A stretch of 64,000 nucleotides of DNA from Siniperca chuatsi (Eukaryota > Chordata > Actinopteri > Centrarchiformes > Sinipercidae): assembly GCF_020085105.1 (NCBI RefSeq), contig NC_058043.1, positions 8,570,667 through 8,634,666 on the forward strand. Direction: 5' to 3'. The notes under the pieces are model-generated. The model worked only from the letters and a program-made list of their open reading frames with translations, ran no database searches and was not told where the DNA came from. Of the stretch, positions 1 through 14,295 are shown piece after piece (the first letter of the stretch is position 1; each line of letters opens with the position of its first letter). A program made the position numbers and the translations under genes.

Positions 1-5902
<5,902 letters not shown>

Positions 5903-6193
5903 CAGATGCTGGAACCAGTGAATTCAGGTCATTTCACAAAGATCTCAGGAAACTGCGGGGACTGGGCAGAAATCCAGATTTGTTCACTAAACAAAAAAAA
6001 AAAAGAGGCACAGACAGATGAACCTGACATAAAAGCAACGAATAACAATGGTAACAAACCATTGTTAACGTTAGCTGTACAAGCACTGCAGTTTTATGAA
6101 TCAACCATCTGTTAACGTTAAACTAAACCGCTGTAACCAAGTAAACGTTAGCTAACAATAGCTGCCCGTTAGCAAGAGGCCAAAGTAACTTAC

Positions 6194-6560
6194 CTGAAAT
6201 GAAAAACCACGGGTCGATTTGGCACACACTGGAAGACACGTTTAGTAATCATCACAAACTGGTTGTTAAATACTCTGTCATCAGTTATCAGGGGCGTTGC
6301 AGCGTCTTGTTGTCAAACTGAGCTAAGTTAACTACCGTTAACGTTACTAGCTACGCGCTTTACGTCAACTGCCGCTTTTCGACGACGCACTTAATGACTT
6401 GTAAATGTTGCATTTATGAATTATTTCTTTCATACGCAAACATCTGGTTACCGATACGTTAATTTCAGGTATTCTGTACTTCGCTAACTTCACTCCTGTT
6501 TAACATTTGGGTCTTCCGCTTCCCTTTTCCGGGGTCTGTTGTACTAACATGGAATCTTTC
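6194..6560 (-). promoter_or_regulatory. phtf1: phtf1 noncoding exon 1 and promoter region
   Basis: On the minus strand a consensus donor (TTTCAG|gtaagt) sits at 6193/6194, about 230 bp upstream of the exon-2 acceptor. Upstream of it the DNA becomes richer in CpG than its surroundings and includes TTACGTCA, a CRE/ATF-like site near 6360, and TTCC-rich ETS-like stretches near 6525. The transcription start is not defined by sequence; no TATA box was seen. A CpG-rich TATA-less promoter fits a broadly expressed gene. Confidence 0.55.
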
Positions 6561-6622
6561 CCCCTAAACATTGTCTCTCAGGCGGAGTTTGCCCGGGCTG
6601 CTTTCAGAATCCTTTTCCGTAG
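6549..6622 (+). other. possible divergent first exon (24 codons then a donor)
   Basis: On the plus strand, facing away from phtf1, an ATG opens MESFPLNIVSQAEFARAAFR and runs to a consensus-like donor, CGTAG|gtaacc. The position next to the phtf1 promoter would suit a bidirectional promoter. I do not recognise the peptide and found no downstream exon, so it may be chance or a noncoding divergent transcript. Confidence 0.2.
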
Positions 6623-6909
6623 GTAACCGTAGGACAGACAATAAACCGCTACCATTACCTTGAACCTTTAATCAACAATTTGTGCTCTACATTTCAACAT
6701 AAACATTTGACCAATGTAGCTTGTCGCACACTAGTAGAGGGAATGTGATGCCTGAGAGGCATGTATAAGGACAAAAAAATACCCATAACACATTTTCCTG
6801 AAGTTATTCCTAACATTTCAGCCAATCAGAGCGCAGCAAGAGATAGACAGCGAAAGTAGTTTACGCACGATGATAATGATAAAGGCTACAACAATAGACT
6901 GTATAAAAT

Positions 6910-7665
6910 AGGGCTGCAACTAACAATTATTTCCATTATTGATTATTCTGTCGATTACTTTCTCAATTACTACTTTGGTCTATAACATTTCCTAAAGCCA
7001 AAGGTGACATCTTCAAATTCAGGACCGTGGCCAAGATTTTAGAAATACTGCAACCTCAACCGGCTTGTAAAAAAAATTGACTAGCCACTAAAGTCAAATT
7101 TTATTTTCCCCAATTTTCACTAATAATTTAACTTCTAAAATAAATCGCTGATTAGCTCCCCACACAATTGCCTGAGTGCTGTTTCAAAGCCTTTCCCACA
7201 AAGCCAGGCATATAATTCTGGTGGATAAATTCCAAATCTCAATATTTTAACGCATGTTTCTGACCTTAAACAGTTCAATCTAAGGATTTTGACTCTAAAA
7301 CATATCTGAACCAGGCTTAAAAACTTTCCATGTGAAATGTATATGAAACTGTAGGTAACAATATAAACTCTTACTCCAGACAATAATATCTCCAAATTCC
7401 CTGATACAATTTTAAGGACCACCTTGGTGTCTTTAATGGTGTCTACGACCCTGTTCAAATTGCTTTTGTATGATCAACAGTTCAAAACTCAAAGCAAATC
7501 AGTTTACGATCACAAAAGACCAAGAAAAGCAGCAAATCATCACAACTGAGAAGCTGGAAAGAGGGGATGTTTGGCATATTTGCTTGAAAAATTACGTAAA
7601 GAATTAATCAACTCTCAAAATTTATGCAGATTTATTTCCCGATTGACTAATTCTTTCAGCTCTAA
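6910..7665. repeat. fold-back MITE (GGGCTGCAAC family), interrupted
   Basis: The left end begins AGGGCTGCAACTAACAATTA with an ATTGATTATTCTGTCGATTA run, and the right end closes with ATTGACTAATTC...CAGCTCTA, its degenerate inverse. A second copy with the same left end lies at 60345-60640. This is a very common nonautonomous DNA element in fish. It is split by a 434-bp insertion at 7020-7453. Confidence 0.75.
7020..7453. mobile_element. hAT-like nonautonomous element with 8-bp target duplication
   Basis: The segment is flanked on both sides by the identical 8-mer TTCAAATT (7012-7019 and 7454-7461). Its ends are imperfect inverted repeats: CAGGACCGTGG at the left and, read inward from the right, CAGGGTCGTAG. 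An 8-bp duplication with CAGG-type ends is the hAT signature. It has no convincing transposase frame, so it would have been moved in trans. Confidence 0.7.
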
Positions 7666-7938
7666 TGACAATGATGCGGATGATGTGTTTTTTTGCTGAC
7701 ATACAAAACAACCACAAACCACATGTATGTGTATTTATGATTTTGATGAAAGTATACATATAAGAGAAAACCCCGTAACACCACTGCAAGACACTACTGT
7801 CTAGGACTACTTTCTAAAGGGTCCATTGTTTAGCTAAATGACAGTCATCTGTGCACCAGTGTTCAAAATGATAAGCTCCGAGAGAACAACTCTGCTGTCT
7901 TGCAGGTCGGTCGACAGCCTGTCAAGACAGAGAAAGAG

Positions 7939-8880
7939 TCATTTGTCACTCGACTCCTGATTGTCGGCTGATGGTTGGTCTTGCCCAGCTGCACACACGA
8001 TCTTCGCCTTGACCTTCTTGTTGGAGGAAATTATAAAGTAGGGGCTGAGAAAGGCGTAGCAGGAGGAGAAGAACACCCTCATATCAGCCACCACTGGTGA
8101 CACCTTCGCCACCGTCAGCATGTAGATCCAGATCACGTTATCAATCCCGAAGAAGAACACATACAGAACTACCAAGGTGACCACTGTTTTGGCCGCCTTG
8201 GTCTCTGCTCCACTGCCTTGAGAGCGACGGATCCCTCTCACCTGGTGGCTGTGGCGGTGGAGAAGCAGCAGGATGTAACCACTTGAGCCCACCATCAGGG
8301 CGACAAAGGCAAAATCCCTCCCAGAGACAGCCACCCCATTAATCACATAGGACAGGTTGTCTCTGAAGTCCACATGACAGAAGCCCAGATTGAGAGTAAA
8401 GGCAGGGACGGTGCCATTACGTGGGGCCATAGAGAAAAAAGGTGCTGCGATGCATATGGCCATGTTGAGGAGCCACAGTGCTGCAAAGGTTGGTAGGACC
8501 AGTGAGGGAAGTGCAAGTTTTAACCTGGACAAACGTGGCCCGGCAGGGGCGATGGTCACTGCCTGAAACACACTGAGCATGCAGGTGATGCAGACTGACA
8601 AAGCCCGGCCGATGCGGTAGGCGTAGATCACCACCTTACAGCCAGGATCATTCAGCAGGTCCCTCAGCCCAAACACAGTCATGGTCTGGGGGACGCAGCG
8701 GGTCAGTAGCAGCATCAGGTTGGCGAAGGCCAGGTGACACAGGATCATGTCCACGGGAAGGAGCTTGGGTTCAGTGTAAATGATTAGGCCATACGCCAGC
8801 AGCACCATGGCGTTCCCCAAGATGCCCATACCTGTTTGCAAGAGGAAGGAGACCCCTTTGATGGTCACACACAGATCCAT
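7939..8880 (-). CDS. ora1: ora1, V1R-type olfactory receptor (ORA1)
   Basis: This is a seven-transmembrane class A GPCR of the teleost ora family (V1R-like), expected in the ciliary or microvillar membrane of olfactory neurons. Zebrafish ORA1 has been reported to respond to 4-hydroxyphenylacetic acid. The single coding exon encodes 313 residues, typical for V1R/ora. Seen: TM1 about 10-32, TM2 about 44-64, Cys81 (DPGCK) and Cys168 for the extracellular disulphide, TM3 with the V1R-type LSVCITCMLSVFQAVTIAP at 94-112, N-glycosylation sites NGT155 and NLS175, TM5 about 188-208, TM6 about 231-256 and TM7 with FFSSCYAFLSPYFIISSN at 270-287. The start is the MDLCVTIKGV ATG, a highly conserved N-terminus. 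The frame is intact. An AATAAA on the minus strand near 7630-7635 may end the transcript. Confidence 0.88.
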   Translation of the reverse strand: MDLCVTIKGVSFLLQTGMGILGNAMVLLAYGLIIYTEPKLLPVDMILCHLAFANLMLLLTRCVPQTMTVFGLRDLLNDPGCKVVIYAYRIGRALSVCITCMLSVFQAVTIAPAGPRLSRLKLALPSLVLPTFAALWLLNMAICIAAPFFSMAPRNGTVPAFTLNLGFCHVDFRDNLSYVINGVAVSGRDFAFVALMVGSSGYILLLLHRHSHQVRGIRRSQGSGAETKAAKTVVTLVVLYVFFFGIDNVIWIYMLTVAKVSPVVADMRVFFSSCYAFLSPYFIISSNKKVKAKIVCAAGQDQPSADNQESSDK

Positions 8881-9145
8881 GACACCAAGGCTGCACCGGT
8901 CATGATTTGCAAAGAAGATAGAGAATCAAGTCTGTTATGAATACACTGCACACAAGAAACATCCTTCAAGTTTGGTTACATCAAGTTTGATAGAAACCAA
9001 ATATAACCAGATCGCCTGAATATAATCATATCATCTCTTTGATGTCTTTCAGTGAAAATGATGCTCACCTGAAGTTGCAGATGAAAAGTAAAGCCCACTG
9101 TGCATTAACTATTAAATAGCCTGTGTAATTACAATTTATAGTCTT
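8881..9145 (-). promoter_or_regulatory. ora1: ora1 promoter, leader exon and short leader intron
   Basis: On the minus strand a TATAAA box lies at 9135-9140, next to a palindromic homeodomain-type GTAATTAC. About 66 bp downstream of it a consensus donor (AACTTCAG|gtgagc) sits at 9068/9069. An acceptor (ggtgcag) at 8891 leaves only CCTTGGTGTC before the ATG. This predicts a leader exon of roughly 9069-9108 and an intron of 178 bp (8891-9068). The splice signals and TATA are seen; their use is inferred. Confidence 0.5.
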
Positions 9146-11619
9146 CGGTGCCCCTCAAGATCATTGGCCAACATTGCAGTGTTCAGCCCACAGTTTGGCA
9201 AATTAAAGCAACAAACTAAATCAGATGGTCTCAGAGGGCAATCACGCCAAAGGGAATATAGTACCATTGAAGGATACACCCAATTTTGACAATTTTAGTC
9301 AAGTCTTTCTTAAAGTCATGAATGAACAGTTTTTTCTTGCAGTATTTTTAGTATGAAATTCCCTCTTTGTGCTTCCCAGGATGTGATAGTAACTCAAAGA
9401 GGGAATAACGTACTAAAAAGACTAACTTTCGAAGATACCCACTTGATTTGTCTAACTCAGACTGCTGAAGCATCATATTAATTTCAGATAAACTTTGGAC
9501 TATATTTTTGCACAGAACGAGGACTTCACATCACTTACATTGGAAACATGTTAGGGAGGGATCTTTTAGTGGTCAGTATGAACAGGAGGGATGATTACAG
9601 CAAGCAAAATCTGTTTCAATGCACATATGGGAATGTGAGTTTTAAGACAGACTTGAAAAAACTACCCTTTAAGTTTTAATGTGACCTGTGACATGTGATC
9701 CTAATCACCTTCACAATACATACATAACTAGGAAAGATGAATGCAGCTGGAAATTAGAGTAGATGTTATGGCTTAGAATCAGATAGGGTTGCAAAAGCAT
9801 TATATCAAACTTCAAACAAATGTGGCATGAGTCTGCAAATCACCCTCAGTTTTTAATATGAATGAAGGTGCTCCAGGTTGTACATCAACACAGCTTTCCA
9901 GATTAGTTTTAGGCTTTACTGTTGAGAAATTGTTCATCAACATATCAAGTAATTGAGCTCCCTTGGTCATATGAATAACTTGACCTTTTATGTGAATTCT
10001 AAACTTCAGTGGTATTCTCCTGTACTTAAATCCCACATGTCAGTTTTCAGTTTATAGACAGAAAGACTGCACGTCAATCTTCTGCAATATTATAATGCTA
10101 TTTCCTTGTGGAGTAAAAAAATGTTAAACAACCCCTGAAGAGACAACAGTGTGTGGTTATTGTTGATGCAAAAGCAGCCTGGTGATGCCTTGAATGAGCC
10201 ATCAAGAGACTTTTACATGCACAGCTGGTGCTTTAGTTTGCGCTCTTTTCCTCCTTTATGTTCTGGGAGCATGTTAAAAGACACTGAGGAGCAAGACAAT
10301 TAGCCATATAACAATGCGTGTTTGTACTAATTGGGGGTATAGGGACAACCAGCCATTATTCATTTACATTCTCAGCACTGACATATGTTACAACTGATTT
10401 TTTTTAAATTCTTACACAGGTTTTCCAGCACTATCTACAAAAACTGTAAATGTCAGATGTATCTTACATTAAAAGCACTCTAACATATTGCTCAGCTCTA
10501 TATTACTGATTTTTCAGTTGCAAAATTCAGATTGGGTGTGTGTGCTGAGACAATGTTGTTTGAGAAGCTTGTTTTCTCCTGGGAGAAGGCTTCGGAATAA
10601 AGCATTATAAGATGTGTTATTTCCCTGTGTGTTTTTTTTTTTTACATGTTTACATGTTCAGAGAGCTAATTAAAATGGCAAGTTCAAGCATGTCCTTCTC
10701 AGAGGATTGCATCATGTATAGTACGCTGCATTGAAAGGTTGAAAATCCAGGCTCACCTCTGGCATGATGATTTGATTTTTTTTTTGTTTATGGCTGATGT
10801 AAATTCTTTTTTCCCCCTTTTTACTAATTCAATTTAAATTTTACATGGACATTACATTACAATAACATCAATAAAGATGAAGTTTACATCTATATAATAT
10901 GATACTGGTCATGTCAAAAACTATATACACAATGTCTTGGAATCTGTACATGCAATAATAACTGTGACAAATGATTATATTACTGAATAAGGGATGCCTT
11001 CATGTGTAAAATAATACCAGTTAATGGTTTTGAATGTGCACAATATGAGCTGTACTGAAACAAGACTTAAACAATTTCATACTGTTGATATCACTGTTTG
11101 AGAGACTTTGCCAAATGAAAACAATCCTGTTTAATACATCAATTACTTGGCCACCGCCTTAGTGTTCAGAAATTAAATTAGCTCCCTTCTCAAGTGTTTA
11201 AGTTAGTTGTTTACATAAAACTCATTAGTGCAGAGATATGTCACTTTTTAACCTTTTGCACCTTTAAGTATGCTGGTAAGGGGAAACAGCTTTGGTTGGT
11301 GAAGAGAGAATATTCAGTGCATCCCTCACTGTGCCAGTTAATCTGTCCCACAGCAAAAATGTGGTTTAAGAGGCTTTTGGCTTAGCAGTCTCCTGTCTGA
11401 TATTAATGGGCCTTAGACTCTTTATTTGCATTTAAGGGAAGGGGAGCAACATTGACCTTCCATGATCTTAAATTTTATTTGACTCTTTATCTACAGTATG
11501 CACACTTCCTATCTTTTGTAATATAACTCTTTTAGCAAAATAACCCAATCATGCATAATGCTCAGTCAAAAACAGCATTTTTTCCCTCTGTTTTGTTGTT
11601 TTTTATTGTGTTTTATGTA

Positions 11620-11700
11620 CCTTCAAGTCTGTCTGCGTTCAATGTTTCACCTGGCTGCAGGACAAATTTCCCTTCGAGGACAATAAAGTTAAATTTGAAG
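11620..11700 (+). repeat. L2-like LINE 3' tail
   Basis: The run GGACAAATTTCCCTTCGAGG then GACAATAAAGTTAAATTTGA resembles the 3' end of fish L2-type LINEs, which finish with a polyadenylation-like AATAAAGT and short tandem copies. Only the tail is present. Confidence 0.4.
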
Positions 11701-12215
11701 TGTTCTAAATTGTAAAGTTGGATCCTCTACTTAAAAAGCAAAAGTAGCAATATCACACTGTAAAAATACTCCATTAGTCCTGCATTAAAAATCTTATTAA
11801 AATGTACTTAAAAGTAAAAGTACTCAATGGAGAAAAATGGCCCCTGTGAGTGTTAGACTGTTAATGTATATATTATGTCATTGGATTATTGTTGCTGATG
11901 TGTCAGTATCACTTAACTGTCGCAGGTGGTTAAGGTGAAGCTAATTTTAACTGCTTTATATAATATTGGGTACAAAGCATCGTATTTTATAAAATGATCA
12001 AATGTTTTGTATGTAAAATTTGGAAAGTAACTAGAAACTACAGTTATTTGACTAGCTGTAAAATACTTATAGTGGAGTAAAAAGTACATTTCCCTTTGAA
12101 GTGTTGTAGAGTAGAAGTACAAAGCAGCATAAAATGGAAATACAAGTCACGTACCTCAAATTTGCACAGTGAGTAAATGTACTTTGTTACACTCCACAAC
12201 TGTATTAAGTATTAA
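11700..12215 (+). repeat. degraded fish interspersed repeat (AAAAGTAGCAATA family)
   Basis: It contains the diagnostic sequence of a very common percomorph repeat: AAAAGTAGCAATATCACACT, GTAAAAATACTCC, repeated AAAAGTAAAAGTACTC, GGAGTAAAAAGTACATTTCC and CTCAAATTTGCAC...GTAAATGTACTTTGTTAC. Parts of the same family recur at 30850-30985 and 31600-31725. Confidence 0.65.
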
Positions 12216-13094
12216 TAATCCAACTCAACACTGTCAAAACTTGAAAACCTCTTATATGGTGTTCAAAATCTAAATTTAATATGGTTATTGTACATGTAAC
12301 TAATCTCACTAATGGTCTCAGTGTAGTATATTCTCTTTTAATTTCAGTGGAGGACAAGTCTCATCATGTACTTGTGAAAAATGGGCTTAATATTCATTAC
12401 CAAGTCCCTGCTGTGGGACATGTTGCAGTTAAATCATGCAGCCCACCAACACTGGTTTGCCCTTACAACATCCTCACAGTTTAGGTTTAATTCCATTTTT
12501 AGAACTTTTATTGCTTTGGATGAATTACACAATCATAAATTGGATGCTGTGTCACGCTCTACAAATGAAACTGTGGGTGATCTATCATGCAGACTGAATG
12601 AAACGTCCTCTGGCTTTCACTTTGTTTTAACTTTCTCCACTGGAGGACACTGTGGTGTTGGTATTTGACTAACCAACACAAAAAAAGTCTCTTTAATAGG
12701 TAGTGGCTTTTAAAATTGATTGTAGAAATGAAAAATACAAAAGTAATGTGAAGGGTCTTATAAGAAAATATAATTATAGGATCAGTAATTACAAAAAGTA
12801 TTCAATGATCTCCAAACATTAAAACGGTGACAATGAGAAATTGTATTAATCTTTTTTGAGTATAAACATGAGTCTAATAGATATTATCCCCTCATTAACA
12901 TCACTTTCTCTGTCCACTGGCTGGATCACCCTGTAAATGAATCCAAACACAGCTTTCTCTGTGTTATCCTGTCGGTCTGAAACCCAGTGAAGGGACAGAA
13001 GCAGTCATCTGAACTGATCTCAAGTAATTGGAGGCTGAGGGAAGAGAGGTCAGTGGACCATGAAAAACAGATCCAACCGTTACCTGTTTGCAAG

Positions 13095-13324
13095 TATAAG
13101 AACACAAACAACCCGACTGCTTCAGGAGAGAGGGATCAGGGACGTGGTCCACTTCAGACCTCTGTAGCTTTGACTGTTCTCAGGTAGGGGTGTAAACTTC
13201 TGCAGTGATTTTTCTGATATAATCTTGAATGTTATGTATTCCTTAACATTCAAAAAGACATTACAAACAATACCTGGTTTATTTAATTGGCAAAGTTGCC
13301 TTGTACTCTTTTCTATTCCTGCAG
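13095..13324 (+). promoter_or_regulatory. ora2: ora2 promoter, leader exon and 141-bp leader intron
   Basis: A TATAAG box at 13095-13100 is followed about 83 bp later by a consensus donor, TTCTCAG|gtaggg, at 13183/13184. A strong polypyrimidine acceptor (tctattcctgcag) ends at 13324, two bases upstream of the ATG. The predicted leader exon is about 13125-13183 with intron 13184-13324. A TAATTG homeodomain-type site lies about 70 bp upstream of the TATA box. The arrangement mirrors that of ora1. The sites are seen; their use is inferred. Confidence 0.55.
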
Positions 13325-13326
13325 AA

Positions 13327-14295
13327 ATGCCATCAGAGGAGTTTGTCCGTGGGATGCTCTATCTGTCCCTCACTGTTGTGGGAATTCCAGGTAACATTGC
13401 CGTCATCCTGGCATTCCTCCTCTTGCTGTACCAGGAGAACCGGCTCCTCCCAGCTGATGCCATTGTCCTGCACCTGGCCTGCGTCAACCTGCTGGTGGTG
13501 GTCGTTCGCTGTCTTCTGGAGACCCTGGCCTCCTTCCGCCTGGCCAGCATCTTTGGAGACTTGGGCTGTAAAGCTGTGATCTTTGGCTACAGAACATTCC
13601 GTTCCCTCTCAATCTGGCTCACCTTCGTCCTGAGTGCCTACCAGTGCCTGAGTATCGCCCCTCCCGGATCACGCTGGGCCTCCGTCCGCACCTTGGTAGC
13701 CCACTATTTGTGGTTTCTGTTCCTCGTTCTCTGGCTCATCAACACCTGCATGAGCTCGGCAGCCATACTCTTCTCCTTCGGCACCAAGAATAACTCAAGC
13801 TTAATAAACCACGGCATCAATGTAGAATTCTGCTACGTTTACTTTCCTTCAAAGTTGTCCAAAGAGGCAAATGGGGCAGCCCAGGTGGGCAGAGATGTGG
13901 TGCCTATGGCCCTCATGACTCTAGCTAGTCTGATCATTCTGGTCTTCCTTTACAAGCACAGCCAGCAGGTGAAAGGGCTCCGCAGCAGCAGTAGTGGTGG
14001 CGGTGGGGGAAGTGGTGGGGCTGAGCAACGAGCTGCCAAAGCTGTGGTAGCACTTGTGACCTTGTATGTGGTCCTCTATGGAGTAGATAATGGACTTTGG
14101 GTGTACACTCTCACAGTGAGGACAACCATGAAATCCTCCCTGATCTCTGACCTGCGTATATTCTTCTCCTCACTCTATGCAGCACTAAGCCCCGTGGTCA
14201 TAATTGCATCCAACAGGAAGGTGAATGGCAGACTGAGGTGTGTAGTGCAGGAGAAGCCTGTTCAGGAGAAAGCCACAAGTCTCTCTACTATGTGA
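13327..14295 (+). CDS. ora2: ora2, V1R-type olfactory receptor (ORA2)
   Basis: This is a second V1R-like odorant GPCR, head-to-head with ora1, and probably the paralogue named V1R1 in early fish studies. The coding exon encodes 322 residues from ATG 13327. An upstream in-frame ATG at 13225 is rejected because the acceptor tctattcctgcag lies immediately before 13325. Seen: TM1 about 11-34, TM2 about 45-65, Cys81 (DLGCK) and Cys169, TM3 with SLSIWLTFVLSAYQCLSIAP at 93-112, NNSS at 155-158 as a possible glycosylation site, TM5 about 190-209, TM6 about 237-262 and TM7 with FFSSLYAALSPVVIIASNRK at 279-298. The third intracellular loop carries an unusual Ser/Gly run at 219-231. The frame is intact. 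Confidence 0.85.
   Translation: MPSEEFVRGMLYLSLTVVGIPGNIAVILAFLLLLYQENRLLPADAIVLHLACVNLLVVVVRCLLETLASFRLASIFGDLGCKAVIFGYRTFRSLSIWLTFVLSAYQCLSIAPPGSRWASVRTLVAHYLWFLFLVLWLINTCMSSAAILFSFGTKNNSSLINHGINVEFCYVYFPSKLSKEANGAAQVGRDVVPMALMTLASLIILVFLYKHSQQVKGLRSSSSGGGGGSGGAEQRAAKAVVALVTLYVVLYGVDNGLWVYTLTVRTTMKSSLISDLRIFFSSLYAALSPVVIIASNRKVNGRLRCVVQEKPVQEKATSLSTM

Larger units (their letters stand above)
9146..13094. other. intergenic region between ora1 and ora2
   Basis: About 4 kb separates the two divergent receptors. It is AT-rich and I see no convincing gene. It holds a LINE-type tail near 11620-11700, a degraded fish repeat at 11700-12215 and otherwise unique-looking DNA. Being shared by the two promoters, it is the likeliest place for a common olfactory enhancer, though I could not point to one element with confidence. 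Confidence 0.6.

Noticed and set aside
13225..13326. Upstream in-frame ATG that would add 34 residues to ora2
   Set aside because: A strong acceptor (tctattcctgcag) ends two bases before the ATG at 13327, and the extra residues do not resemble an ora N-terminus.
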